A stretch of DNA of 64,000 nucleotides from Acidithiobacillus_B sp049965315 (GCF_049965315.1 NZ_JBMFWL010000006.1:14359-78358); one strand, 5' to 3'; counted from the first letter of the stretch, positions 35,485 through 45,127 are shown. Notes: generated by a model from the sequence alone, not told the origin. A program made the numbers and translations.

Positions 35485-37676
35485 GGCGCTGGCTGCGCGC
35501 CCTGAGCGCCGGCGAGATCCGGGATGCCTCGCGCCTGGCGCCACGACGCAGCGCCATCCTCCTGTTGCTGGCGGTGGCCGCCTTTCTGGCGGTGGACTTT
35601 TTTGCCAGTACGGGAGGGCCGTTAAGCACCTATTTTGTGCCGCTGCTCCTGGCGTCCGCAGTCACGGCCCTGTTTTTGCTCATCTTGGTGCTCGCTTCCC
35701 TGGGCGCCTTGTGGATGCGCCTGCGCCACGGTGAAGTGGGCAGCCAGCTCGCCGCGCGGCTGGTGCTCATCATCGGCTTGCTCAGCTTTACGCCGGCGGC
35801 CATTATCTTCGCCTTTTCCTGGCAGTACCTGGATCAGGGGGTGGACTCCTGGTTCAGCAGCGCCGTCCAGAGCGCGCTGGATCAGGCCCTGGATGTGGCG
35901 CGAACGGGTGTCGACCGCTATCGCAACAATACCCTCGCGGCAGCGGAAAACATCTCCCAGGCCCTGGTGGGGGAGAGCGACAACAACAGCGTGACCACCG
36001 TGATTCAACTGCGCGACCAATACCATCTGGCCAGCGTGACCCTTTTCGGCAGCGACAATCGCATCATCGCCACCAGCAGCGAGAGCCTGAGCATCACGCC
36101 GCGCCTACCGCGCCGGGAGCTCCTCAGCATGGCGGGAGGGCGGCCGGCGGCCATCATTGAGCCGGAAAGCGGCGGGCGCCTGGTGGTCAAGGCACTGGTT
36201 CCCGTGCTGAGCCCGCAACTGGGTCAGGGCAACCGCATCCTCTATGTGGAACAGCCCATTCCCCAGCAGCTCACCAGCGCCGCCGATGCGGTACAGGTGG
36301 CCTACACCCGCTACCATCAGCTCCTGCTCATGCGGGAGCCCATGAAAACGGCCTTCCAGCTAAGCCTCGGGGTGGCCCTGCTGCTCACGGTGCTGGCGGC
36401 CATCTGGATGGGCCTGCATCTGGCCCGCCGCCTTACGGCCCCCATTGCGCGCCTGGCCGCCGGCACCCAGGCGGTGGCGCGGGGGGAGTTCGTACCCGTG
36501 CTATCGGTGCCTAGCAATGATGAAATGGGCGTCCTGCTCCACTCCTTCAACAACATGACCCGCCAGTTGGCCCGCGCCAAACAACAGGCGGCCGCCGCCC
36601 GGGAGCAGGCGGAGCAGCGCCGCCTCTACCTGGAGACCCTGGTGAATCAGCTCTCCAGCGGGATCCTCACCTTTGATGGGCAGGGCTGTTTGCTGGAGGC
36701 CAACGGCGCCGCCGCGCAGATCCTGCAGACGCCACTGCCTACGGGCACGGACCTGGATGCCCTGCGCGACGGGCCCCTCCTCGCCCCATTCTGGGAGACG
36801 CTGGGGGAGTGGATTCTTCATCCGCGGGGGGAGATGCAGCGGGAGATTGCCCTGGAGCGCGCCGAGGGCCGCCAATCGCTGATCCTGCATGGCGCCCGCT
36901 TGCATGGGGAGGATGGCGAGGGGGGCGGCTTCGTGCTCGTCTTTGACGATGTCAGCACCCTGGTGGCCGCCCAGCGCAGCGCCGCCTGGAGCGAGGTGGC
37001 CCGGCGCCTGGCCCATGAAATCAAGAACCCCCTCACCCCCATCCAGCTCTCCGCCGAACGCCTGCGGCGCAAATATCTGGAGCGCCTGGGGCCCGAGGGC
37101 GAAACCCTCGATCGGGCAACGCGCACCATCATTCACCAAGTGGACGCCCTCAAGGTGATGGTGGACGCCTTTTCCGAATACGCGCGTCAGCCCCAGCTCC
37201 AGTTGCGGCCGGTGGACCTCAATACCGTCATTGCCGAGGCCGTGGATCTTTATCGCGGCCAGGATACGGGCGTGGAGATCCGTGCCGAACTGGCGGCCGA
37301 TCTGCCGCCGCTGCTGGCCGATGTCAACCGCCTGCGGCAGATCCTCAACAACCTCCTGCGCAACGCCCTGGACGCCTTGCAGGGGTTCGGGGATGGGCGG
37401 GGGATCGTCATTCTGCGCAGCCGCATGACAGGCGACGCTGAGCCAAAGCTGCTAGAATTAAGCGTTATGGATAATGGCCCCGGTTTTCCTCCCGAGCTCC
37501 TGAAGCGGGTTTTTGAACCTTACGTCACCAGCAAGGTCAAGGGTTCCGGTTTGGGGCTGGCCATCGTGCGGCGCATTGTCGAAGAACATGGCGGGACGAT
37601 TACGGCCGACAATGAGGGAGTGCAGGGCGGGGCACGCATCCTCATCCATTTTCCGCTGACCGATGGCGCAGCCTAG
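35457..37676 (+). CDS. ntrY: Nitrogen-regulation-type sensor histidine kinase NtrY
   Basis: 739 residues. Three N-terminal transmembrane helices (about 31-50, 59-85, 100-122), an extracytoplasmic part, and a fourth helix near 300-325 (LSLGVALLLTVLAAIW) are followed by HAMP (ARRLTAPIARLAAGT), a PAS-like part, the phospho-acceptor His520 in ARRLAHEIKNPLTPIQL, and an ATPase with NNLLRNALDAL, DNGPGFP and KGSGLGLAIV. It is the partner of NtrX just downstream. The signal sensed is unknown; redox or nitrogen is the usual suggestion. Confidence 0.93.
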   Translation: MDQQRRFTLRRWLRALSAGEIRDASRLAPRRSAILLLLAVAAFLAVDFFASTGGPLSTYFVPLLLASAVTALFLLILVLASLGALWMRLRHGEVGSQLAARLVLIIGLLSFTPAAIIFAFSWQYLDQGVDSWFSSAVQSALDQALDVARTGVDRYRNNTLAAAENISQALVGESDNNSVTTVIQLRDQYHLASVTLFGSDNRIIATSSESLSITPRLPRRELLSMAGGRPAAIIEPESGGRLVVKALVPVLSPQLGQGNRILYVEQPIPQQLTSAADAVQVAYTRYHQLLLMREPMKTAFQLSLGVALLLTVLAAIWMGLHLARRLTAPIARLAAGTQAVARGEFVPVLSVPSNDEMGVLLHSFNNMTRQLARAKQQAAAAREQAEQRRLYLETLVNQLSSGILTFDGQGCLLEANGAAAQILQTPLPTGTDLDALRDGPLLAPFWETLGEWILHPRGEMQREIALERAEGRQSLILHGARLHGEDGEGGGFVLVFDDVSTLVAAQRSAAWSEVARRLAHEIKNPLTPIQLSAERLRRKYLERLGPEGETLDRATRTIIHQVDALKVMVDAFSEYARQPQLQLRPVDLNTVIAEAVDLYRGQDTGVEIRAELAADLPPLLADVNRLRQILNNLLRNALDALQGFGDGRGIVILRSRMTGDAEPKLLELSVMDNGPGFPPELLKRVFEPYVTSKVKGSGLGLAIVRRIVEEHGGTITADNEGVQGGARILIHFPLTDGAA

Positions 37677-37684
37677 GGGGTACC

Positions 37685-39088
37685 ATGGAAGCAACGCTGG
37701 GTTTGAACATACTGGTTGTGGACGATGAACCGGACATTTGCGAGTCCCTGGCGGGGATCCTGGAGGACGAGGGCTATGTGGTCAGCACCGCAGGCAGCGC
37801 GGAAGCGGCCGATGCCTTCCTGCGGCAGGCCTCCGTCGATCTGGTCCTCCTGGATATCTGGCTGCCCGGGGAGGATGGCGTCAGCCTGCTGCGCCGCTGG
37901 GCCGCCGCAGGGCTGCAGCAGCCGGTGGTCATGATGTCCGGCCATGGCACTGTCGAAACGGCGGTGCAGGCGACCAAGCTGGGGGCCTATGACTTCATCG
38001 AGAAGCCCCTGTCCCTGGACAAGACCCTGCTCACCGTCGGCCATGCCCTGGAGGCCAGCCGCCTGCAGCGGGAGAACCGCGCCTTGCGCAGTCAGGCGGG
38101 CCTGGTCATGGCGCCCAGCGGCCAGAGTCCGGCCATTAGCCAGTTTCGCGAGCAACTCCTGCGGGTCGCGGCCGTGGATTCCTGGGTCTTGTTGCTGGGC
38201 GAGGCGGGCACCGGCAAAGAGGTGGCGGCCCGTTACCTGCACAGCCATAGTCAGCGCGCGGCGGGTCCTTTCATCGATCTGCGCGCCGCTGCCATCGCCC
38301 GGCCCAATGTCGCCATCGAGCTCTTCGGCAATGAGCGGGAAGGGCGCGTCACCCGCGGCCGCCTGGAGGTGGCCCACAGCGGCACGCTCTTCATCGACGA
38401 GATCGCCGACATGGATCTGGAAACCCAGGCGCGCCTTTTTTCCGCCCTCCAGGAGCGGCGGATCATCCGCGTGGGGGGCGTAACCCCCGTTGCCGTGGAT
38501 GTGCGGGTCATCGCCGGCAGTACCCATGATCTGGCCCAGGAGGTGCAGGCCGGCCGTTTCCGCCAGGATCTCTACTATCGCCTCAGCGCCATCCCCTTGC
38601 GGGTGCCGCCGCTGTCCGCCCGCAGTGCCGACATCCCCGTCCTCATCGAGGAATTCATGGCCTTTTACGGCCAGCGCGACGGCCTCGCCCCCCGCCAGTT
38701 CACGGACGAGACCCTCGATGTCCTGCGCCACTATCCCTGGCCCGGCAACGTCCGCGAATTGCAGAATCTGGTAGAGCGCCTGTTGATCCTGGCCGAGGGG
38801 CCGGAGATCAGCGCCGCCGAGGTGGAAGGGGCCCTGGGCCTGGATAACCGTTTGGCCCTGGCCGGCAATCTGGAAGGGGAAGACTTTGGCGGTACGCTGA
38901 AACGCGCCCGGGAGCGCTTTGAGCGGGCCTTTCTGGAATATCACCTGGCGCGCAACGACTGGAACATCGCGCGCACCGCCGAAGTGGTGGGGCTGGAACG
39001 CACGCACCTCTACCGCAAGCTCAAGAACCTGGGCATCGCCCTCAAAGGCGAGCGCCGCGCCGGCGAGGAGGACGAGGACGAGCGCTAG
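37685..39088 (+). CDS. ntrX: Response regulator NtrX
   Basis: 467 residues. A receiver domain with acceptor Asp57 (LVLLDIWLPGEDG), an AAA+ domain with Walker A GEAGTGKEV and TLFIDEIADM, and a Fis-type helix-turn-helix at the end (RTAEVVGLERTHLYRKLKNL). The loop where sigma-54 activators carry GAFTGA reads ELFGNEREGRV, so the sigma-54 contact is missing. It probably acts with sigma-70 promoters, as reported for several NtrX proteins. It follows ntrY by 8 bases. Confidence 0.93.
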   Translation: MEATLGLNILVVDDEPDICESLAGILEDEGYVVSTAGSAEAADAFLRQASVDLVLLDIWLPGEDGVSLLRRWAAAGLQQPVVMMSGHGTVETAVQATKLGAYDFIEKPLSLDKTLLTVGHALEASRLQRENRALRSQAGLVMAPSGQSPAISQFREQLLRVAAVDSWVLLLGEAGTGKEVAARYLHSHSQRAAGPFIDLRAAAIARPNVAIELFGNEREGRVTRGRLEVAHSGTLFIDEIADMDLETQARLFSALQERRIIRVGGVTPVAVDVRVIAGSTHDLAQEVQAGRFRQDLYYRLSAIPLRVPPLSARSADIPVLIEEFMAFYGQRDGLAPRQFTDETLDVLRHYPWPGNVRELQNLVERLLILAEGPEISAAEVEGALGLDNRLALAGNLEGEDFGGTLKRARERFERAFLEYHLARNDWNIARTAEVVGLERTHLYRKLKNLGIALKGERRAGEEDEDER

Positions 39089-39103
39089 CCGGCGGGGTTT
39101 CTT

Positions 39104-39140
39104 GCCGGGCCGGTAGCCATCCGGCCCCGGCGGCTGTTTT
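39104..39140. terminator. Probable bidirectional terminator hairpin
   Basis: GGGCCGG and CCGGCCC (extended by GCC and CGGC with a one-base bulge) pair around a TAGCCAT loop, followed by GGCTGTTTT. It sits between the convergent ntrX and ABC ATPase genes. Confidence 0.45.
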
Positions 39141-39246
39141 CACAGGAAACAACGATCAGGAGTCCAATTCCCGGCGGTGTGCATACCCGTGGGGGCGAGG
39201 GCCGTTGGAGGAGGACGGGGATGAGCCGGGTACCTGCCTGTTAGCA

Positions 39247-40557
39247 TCAATGACCCGGGTCCTCCAGGGTAAAGACGGCGGCGTTGTCTTCGTAGGCAAA
39301 GATCTCCGCATAGCGCCCCCAGTAGATGATGGTATCCAGCACGGTCTGGGCCTCATCATCGCTGAGCTGGTCTTCCAGCTCCCGGAGGAAACGGTCGGCA
39401 GGGGCGCGGTGGCTGGGGCGCTCGTCGAGGATAGCGCGAATATGCGCGGCCAGGGGCACCCGCTCCATGAGATGGCGGGCAAAGAGACGCTTGCGCTCCT
39501 GCACGTTCCCTTCGGCGAAAAGCCGCCCCGCCGGCGTGAGGCTGATCTCTCCCGCGTCGGATTCGGCGAAGCCCAGGATCTCCAGGGCCTCCACCAGGGG
39601 AAAGAGATCATCCACGGAAAACTGGGTATCGTCGGCCAGTTCCGAGAGGTTTACCCGCAAGGCCCCGTCATGTTTTTCCAGGGTGGCCAGGGCCTCCAGC
39701 AGGCCGGCCATGCGGTTGATGGAGGTATGTGGCAGTCGGTAGCCCAAACCCACCGGCTCCTTCTTGCCATCGGTCTTGCTGATGGGCCGGGCGGTCATGA
39801 TGGCATAGACCTGTTCCACCAGGTTGCGGAAATCCTGCGACTCCCGATCCCGCGGCTGGGGCAGGGTGACCGGGATCTCCGCCCGTATCCGTCCCGGATT
39901 GCTGCCGAAGATCAGGATGCGATCGGCCATCAGGACCGCTTCCTCAATGTTGTGGGAGACCAGGAGGATGCCGCGCAGGGCAGTTTTGCGCTCGGCCCAC
40001 AGATCCAGGAGGTCGGTACGGAGGGTTTCCGCGGTCAAGACATCCAGGGCGGAGAAGGGCTCGTCCATGAGGAGGACCCGGGGATCGATGACCAAGGCCC
40101 GGGCGAAGCCCACGCGCTGGCGCATGCCCCCCGAGAGCTCCCGGGGGTAGGCCGACTCGAAGCCGTCCAGGCCGATCAGATCAATGGCCCGCAAGGCCCG
40201 CTCCTGCCGCTCCTTGCGCGGCACGCGCAGGGCCTCCAGGCCCAGCTCCACATTCTGCAGCACCGTCAGCCAGGGGAAGAGGGCGAAGCTCTGGAAGACC
40301 ATGGCCAGGCCCGCCACCGGGCCGTTCACCGCTTTTCCCTGATACAGCACCGCCCCGCCGTTGGCCGGCATCAGCCCGGCGAGGATGCGCAGGAGGGTGG
40401 ATTTGCCCGATCCGGAGCGGCCGACAATGACCAGGATCTCCCCGTCCCGCAGTTCCATCCGCACGTCGTCCAGGATGAGCAGGTCCCCGCCATCGGCGTT
40501 CTTGAAGGTCTTGCGCACCTGTTCCAGTTGAAACAAGGGCGTGGTCGCGTTGCTCAT
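39247..40557 (-). CDS. ABC transporter ATP-binding protein with AAA-associated C-terminal domain
   Basis: 436 residues. The first 250 form a nitrate/sulfonate/bicarbonate-type ABC ATPase: Walker A GRSGSGKST, LSGGMRQRV signature, LLMDEPFSALD, and switch histidine in LLVSHNIEE. The C-terminal 180 residues (from about 260) match the AAA-associated domain found only on such ATPases; its role is unknown, possibly regulatory. It is downstream of a fused permease. No binding protein is encoded nearby. Confidence 0.87.
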   Translation of the reverse strand: MSNATTPLFQLEQVRKTFKNADGGDLLILDDVRMELRDGEILVIVGRSGSGKSTLLRILAGLMPANGGAVLYQGKAVNGPVAGLAMVFQSFALFPWLTVLQNVELGLEALRVPRKERQERALRAIDLIGLDGFESAYPRELSGGMRQRVGFARALVIDPRVLLMDEPFSALDVLTAETLRTDLLDLWAERKTALRGILLVSHNIEEAVLMADRILIFGSNPGRIRAEIPVTLPQPRDRESQDFRNLVEQVYAIMTARPISKTDGKKEPVGLGYRLPHTSINRMAGLLEALATLEKHDGALRVNLSELADDTQFSVDDLFPLVEALEILGFAESDAGEISLTPAGRLFAEGNVQERKRLFARHLMERVPLAAHIRAILDERPSHRAPADRFLRELEDQLSDDEAQTVLDTIIYWGRYAEIFAYEDNAAVFTLEDPGH

Positions 40558-40566
40558 GCTTTCTCC

Positions 40567-42282
40567 TCAGTCCAGACGAAAGCGCCTTTCCGCCGCCCGA
40601 TACAGGCGCCGCCAGAAGAAGCGGTTGACAGTGATCACGTAGAGGGACATCACGCCGATCCCCAAGGCCACCTTTTCCATCTGCCCGGAGCCGGTGGCCA
40701 GGGTGATATAGGCGCCCAGACCCGTCGCCACCAGGGTATGGCTGCCCCAGCTCACCACCTCGGCGACGATGCTGGCATTCCAGGCACCGCCGCTGGCGGT
40801 GATGGCACCGGTGACGAAACCGGGAAAGATGCCCGGCAGCAGCAGGCGCTTCCACAGCAACCAGCCGCGCAGACCGAAGCTGCGCGCCGCCTCCTTGAGA
40901 TCCCCGGGCAAGGCCGTCGTCGCGCCGACGACATTGAAGAGGATGTACCACTGACTGCCCAGGATCATCAGGGGGCTTACCCAGACGTTCACGTTCAGAT
41001 GAAAGGTCAGGATGAGCACCACCACCAGGGGAAAGAGCAGATTGGCCGGGAAGGCGGCCAGAAACTGGGCGAGGCCCTGCACCCGGGCCGTCAGGCGCGG
41101 ATTGAGGCCGATCTTGATGCCGATGGGCACCCAGATGAGGGCAGAGAGCAGGACCAGGACAAAGACCCGCAGGGCGGTCACGGCGCCGAGATAAAAGACA
41201 TGGCCGATTTCCGCTCCGGAAAAAAAGCGGGGGATGACGAGGCCGAGTTGCCACAGGGCGGCCACGAGGAGGATCGCCAGCACCCCGTAAAACAGACCGT
41301 CCCGCCAAGCCTTTTGACCCGCGCTTGGACGCTGCCGCGCCGGCCCGGATGCGGGCGGGAGCAGGCGCACGCTGGCCTCCCACAGGGCCCGGGGAAGGAG
41401 GACGACGAGGCGCACCAGGTGGGTGCGATGGAAGAAATCCAGGACGGCGGACTGGGGCTTTTGCAGGTCGCCGCTCGTTTCGAACTTGAACTTGTCGGCC
41501 CAGGCGACGATGGGCCGGAAGAGCAGAAAGTCGTAGAGAAAGATCACCACGACCATGGTGGCGATGGCCCAGAAGATGGCGCCGAGGTCCTTGTTCCGAA
41601 TAGCCAGGGCGATATAGGAGCCGATGCCGGGCACGGCCACCGTCTGGCCGGCGACGGTGATGGCCTCGGCGGCCACCACGAAAAACCAGCCGCCGGACAT
41701 GGACATCATGGTGTTCCACAAGAGCCCGGGCACGGAAAAAGGCAATTCCAGCTTCCAAAAGCGCTGCCAGGCGTTGAGGCGATAGAGCCGCGCCGCCTCG
41801 TCCAGCTCCTTGGGGAGGGTGGTCAAGCCCTGATACAGGGCAAAGGTCATGTTCCAGACCTGCGAGGTAAAGACCGCGAAGATCACCGCCAGTTGCACGC
41901 CGATGAGGCTGCCCGGGAAGAGGGCCATGAAGCCCGTCACGGTGATGGACAGATAACCGAGGATGGGCACCGACTGCAGGATATCCAGCAGCGGAATGAG
42001 GATCTTCTCCGCATAGCGGTTCTTCGCCGCCAGAGTCGCATAAACCAGGGTGAAAGCGAGGGAGCAGACGACGGCCGCCAGCATCCGCGAAACCGTGTCC
42101 AGGGCGTATTCCGGCAATTCCCAGGGGCTGCTGGAGATGGCGATGCTTTCCCCCAGATGAAAGGGGACCGCCATGCCGCGGGAAATGTGGGCGATGAGGA
42201 AAAAGACCGCCAATACCAGCGGGATGGCGATGAGGTCTTGACGATTGGGCATGGGAAAGGCCAAGGAGGACGCGAGCTTCAT
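40567..42282 (-). CDS. ABC transporter permease, two fused transmembrane domains (NitT/TauT type)
   Basis: 571 residues from ATG 42282 (a GTG at 42297 is possible). Two BPD-type membrane domains lie in one chain: the first around residues 15-270 with the EAA loop ELDEAARLYRLNAWQRFWKLELP (blocks: LDEAARLY, FWKLELP), the second around 300-571 with DLKEAARSFGLRGWLLWKRLLLP (blocks: LKEAARSFG, WKRLLLP). A single gene thus supplies both permease halves. It is 9 bases upstream of the ATPase gene. The substrate is not evident. Confidence 0.85.
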   Translation of the reverse strand: MKLASSLAFPMPNRQDLIAIPLVLAVFFLIAHISRGMAVPFHLGESIAISSSPWELPEYALDTVSRMLAAVVCSLAFTLVYATLAAKNRYAEKILIPLLDILQSVPILGYLSITVTGFMALFPGSLIGVQLAVIFAVFTSQVWNMTFALYQGLTTLPKELDEAARLYRLNAWQRFWKLELPFSVPGLLWNTMMSMSGGWFFVVAAEAITVAGQTVAVPGIGSYIALAIRNKDLGAIFWAIATMVVVIFLYDFLLFRPIVAWADKFKFETSGDLQKPQSAVLDFFHRTHLVRLVVLLPRALWEASVRLLPPASGPARQRPSAGQKAWRDGLFYGVLAILLVAALWQLGLVIPRFFSGAEIGHVFYLGAVTALRVFVLVLLSALIWVPIGIKIGLNPRLTARVQGLAQFLAAFPANLLFPLVVVLILTFHLNVNVWVSPLMILGSQWYILFNVVGATTALPGDLKEAARSFGLRGWLLWKRLLLPGIFPGFVTGAITASGGAWNASIVAEVVSWGSHTLVATGLGAYITLATGSGQMEKVALGIGVMSLYVITVNRFFWRRLYRAAERRFRLD

Positions 42283-42361
42283 GCCGGGAGACTCCACATT
42301 TGGCGGCTGGGACCGCAGTCTTTATACTGATTCAGATCAGGCACTGTAAAGGGGTGGAAAA

Positions 42362-42904
<543 letters not shown>

Positions 42905-42918
42905 GGTGAGCACCACCC

Positions 42919-42943
42919 GTAGGAGCGGCCCACAGCCGCGACC
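42919..42943. repeat. REP-like palindromic element
   Basis: GTAGGAGCGGCCCACAGCCG, continuing with CGACC, has the GTAG head and the GCGGC/GCCGC palindrome of bacterial REP elements linked to RAYT transposases. A single copy was seen in the 42905-42999 gap. Confidence 0.5.
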
Positions 42944-42999
42944 CGCCTGCTCACCCGCCACCAACGCGACAATGGGTAGCTGCCTGCAGAGCGGACCCC

Positions 43000-43536
43000 A
43001 TGACTGACGACCGCCACGCCCATTGGGAAGCCTGTTACGCCGAGGCCGCGCCGACGGCACCGGAAGCGCTCCCCTTCCTCATCGCCCACGCCCAGGAACT
43101 CCCCGCCGGCGGGCGCGCCCTCGATCTCGCCTGCGGCCGGGGCGGCAACGCCCTCTTCCTCGCCCGCCGCGGTCTGCGGACCGCCGCCTGGGACTACGCC
43201 GCAAGCGCCGTCGCCGGACTCGCCCGGACAGCCACCGGCCTCCCCCTGCAGGCCGAATGCCGGGACGTCATCGCCCAGCCCCCCGCCCCGGAATCCTTCG
43301 ACGTCATCGTCGTCGCCCACTTTCTGCACCGGCCACTGTTCCCTTTTCTCGCCGCCGCCCTGCGGCCCGGCGGTCTGCTCTTCTATGAAACCTGGTGCGG
43401 CCCCTACGCCGGCCGCGGCCCCCGGAATCCCGCCTTTCGCCTCGCCCCCGGCGAACTGGCCGGCGCCTTTCCCATGCTCACCCTTTCGCAAATTCAGGAA
43501 GACACGGACCGCGCCGCCGCCCTCTGGAGGCGGTGA
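43000..43536 (+). CDS. SAM-dependent methyltransferase (TehB-like)
   Basis: 178 residues, short class I methyltransferase. LDLACGRGGNALFLARRG is motif I and FDVIVVAHFLHRPLFP the substrate-side strand; LLFYETW follows. The set resembles TehB-like and thiopurine-type methyltransferases. The substrate is unknown. The stop is only 2 bases from the integrase stop on the other strand, so the integron begins immediately after this gene. Confidence 0.8.
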   Translation: MTDDRHAHWEACYAEAAPTAPEALPFLIAHAQELPAGGRALDLACGRGGNALFLARRGLRTAAWDYAASAVAGLARTATGLPLQAECRDVIAQPPAPESFDVIVVAHFLHRPLFPFLAAALRPGGLLFYETWCGPYAGRGPRNPAFRLAPGELAGAFPMLTLSQIQEDTDRAAALWRR

Positions 43537-43538
43537 GT

Positions 43539-44525
43539 TTACATATCCAGCGGGCTGATGACGCCGCGTCCGCCTTTGTTGAGCACGTGGGTGTAAATCA
43601 TCGTCGTGGAGACATCCTGGTGCCCCAGCAGCTCCTGAACCGTCCGGATATCGTAGCCCGCCGGCAGCAGGTGTGTCGCAAAGGAATGGTGCAGCACATG
43701 GGGCGTCGCCGGCTTGACGATCTCTGCGCGACTCGCTGCCGTCCGGATGGCGCGCTGTACGGAAGCCTCATAAATATGGTGTCGCCGTTGCGCCCCCGTG
43801 CGCGGATCGCGGCTTAGAGCGGGTGACGGAAAGACATACTGCCAACCCCAGGCACGCGCACTGGATGGATATTTGATCGCCAGCGCATCCGGCAGATACA
43901 CCTTCCCCCAGCCCGGCCTCCAAATCGCCGTCATGCAGCAGCCGGCTTTCTCCATTTGTTTTTTAAGGGGCAGCAGAATGTTCTCCGGCAATACCGTCAC
44001 CCGGTCTTTGCCGCCCTTGCCATCCCGAATGATGATTTCCCGACGCTCGAACTCCACGTCTTTTACCCGAAGCCGCAAGCCCTCCAACAAGCGCATGCCG
44101 GTTCCATAAAGCAGGCTGGCCACCAGCCACATGGTCCCGGAGAGTTCATGCAGCAACGCCCGCGCTTCGCTGGGGGTCAGCACCGTAGGCAAGTGTTGCG
44201 AAGGCTTGGCGCTGGTGATGTCGTCCAGCCAGGGCAGGAGGCCTACATCGAGCACCTGCTTATAAAGGAGAAGCAACGCCGCCCTGGCCTGATTTTGCGT
44301 GGAGGACGACACCTTGCGCTCCACCGCCAGATAGCTGAGGAATGCCTCGATCTCTGCGGCCCCCATCCCTTTGGGATGCCGCTTGTGGTGGAAGAGAATG
44401 AAGCGCCGCGCCCAGTCCGTATAGGCCTCTTCGGTGCGGATGCTGTAGTGCAACGCCCTGATCCGGGCACGCATCTGGTCCAGGAGTTTGGGCGGGGGGA
44501 TGGGGGCTGGCTGGCCACTTTTCAT
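43539..44525 (-). CDS. intI: Integron integrase IntI with catalytic-arginine substitution
   Basis: 328 residues, IntI length. The tyrosine recombinase core is present (R145 in GMRLLEG, H276, H302 in LLGHQD, Y311 in MIYTH). The IntI-specific extra helix between motifs is unmistakable: LPDALAIKYPSSARAWGWQY then VFPSPALSRDPRTG. However, box II reads HVLHHSF where integrases have HxLRHSF, so the catalytic arginine (residue 279) is histidine; the codon is CAC on the coding strand (plus strand 43689-43691), one transition from CGC. Recombination is probably lost. It is divergent from the cassettes on its right, the normal layout. Confidence 0.88.
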   Translation of the reverse strand: MKSGQPAPIPPPKLLDQMRARIRALHYSIRTEEAYTDWARRFILFHHKRHPKGMGAAEIEAFLSYLAVERKVSSSTQNQARAALLLLYKQVLDVGLLPWLDDITSAKPSQHLPTVLTPSEARALLHELSGTMWLVASLLYGTGMRLLEGLRLRVKDVEFERREIIIRDGKGGKDRVTVLPENILLPLKKQMEKAGCCMTAIWRPGWGKVYLPDALAIKYPSSARAWGWQYVFPSPALSRDPRTGAQRRHHIYEASVQRAIRTAASRAEIVKPATPHVLHHSFATHLLPAGYDIRTVQELLGHQDVSTTMIYTHVLNKGGRGVISPLDM

Positions 44526-44902
44526 CCGGAGAATATTAGGCTGTCCTAAATTTTTAAGTAAGTGTGGTTGCGTTGCAAATACAGCATGTTGGCGCTGTCC
44601 TGCGTTGCGTTAGCCGTCTATCGTGTGCTAGGGTGGTGCGATCCAATTTATGTTCGCGGGCGCTGTGCGCCCGCGAACGAGGCGCGAGTGGTGCGAACAT
44701 CGGGGCGGCGGGCGCACAGCGCCCACGAACCCCTCGTTCGAGCGGACACCGCTACGCGGCTTCGCCCGCGTGAGCCTCCGCGCACTTCGTGCCCTACGGC
44801 CTCACGCGGGTGGCGCACAACTCGCGCCTCGTTGGGCATCTCCCCAACACTCGGCACCAAACTCGCGGTACAATTCTGATTATCTTTACGGAGGCATTAA
44901 CC
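44526..44902. other. Integron attI/attC region without a gene
   Basis: This 377-base stretch has no convincing ORF. The first 80 bases after intI contain the repeated string GCGTTGC and GTTAGCC (44608-44614), possibly the old attI. From 44651 it is packed with inverted repeats: a perfect hairpin TTCGCGGGCGC/GCGCCCGCGAA (44652-44677), a CCCGCGTGAG/CTCACGCGGG pair (44765-44810), and the outer arms described under the attC-like site. GGAGG at 44890-44894 serves the antitoxin gene. Confidence 0.55.
44672..44837. repeat. Long attC-like inverted repeat
   Basis: Arms at 44676-44695 and 44814-44833 are inverted copies matching at 19 of 20 positions (left arm AACGAGGCGCGAGTGGTGCG). The right end is GTTGGGC (44831-44837), which fits the attC R' consensus GTTRRRY. 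The inner 118 bases hold further hairpins. Size and nested pairing resemble long attC sites such as those of Vibrio. Confidence 0.5.
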
Positions 44903-45127
44903 ATGGGAAATCAACTCGAATTGCTCGAAGCTGAAGCCCTGAAACTAACTGCTAGTGAACGCGCAGCTTTCGCCCAGTTATTGCTTGCCAGTCTCGACGA
45001 AGATACCGAGATTGAGGAAGCATGGGCCGCCGAAACCGAGCGCAGAATTGCTGACATCGAAAGTGGGGCGGTACAAGTCATTCCGATTACTGACGTTCTG
45101 GCTCAGGTTCGTGCAGCATTGAAGTGA
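44903..45127 (+). CDS. Antitoxin (addiction-module component family)
   Basis: 74 residues, acidic. LEAEALKLTASERAAFAQLLLASLDED and IEEAWAAETERRIADIESG (read in blocks) match the short addiction-module antitoxins paired with RelE/ParE toxins. ATG 44903 has GGAGG upstream; longer frames run into the attC-like DNA. The stop overlaps the toxin GTG by 3 bases, so both are translated together. It is part of an integron cassette, where such modules are thought to stabilise arrays. Confidence 0.85.
   Translation: MGNQLELLEAEALKLTASERAAFAQLLLASLDEDTEIEEAWAAETERRIADIESGAVQVIPITDVLAQVRAALK

Noticed and set aside
39205..42330. 1041-codon forward open frame over the ABC transporter genes
   Set aside because: The reverse strand has intact ABC and permease motifs; the forward frame is a high-GC shadow.
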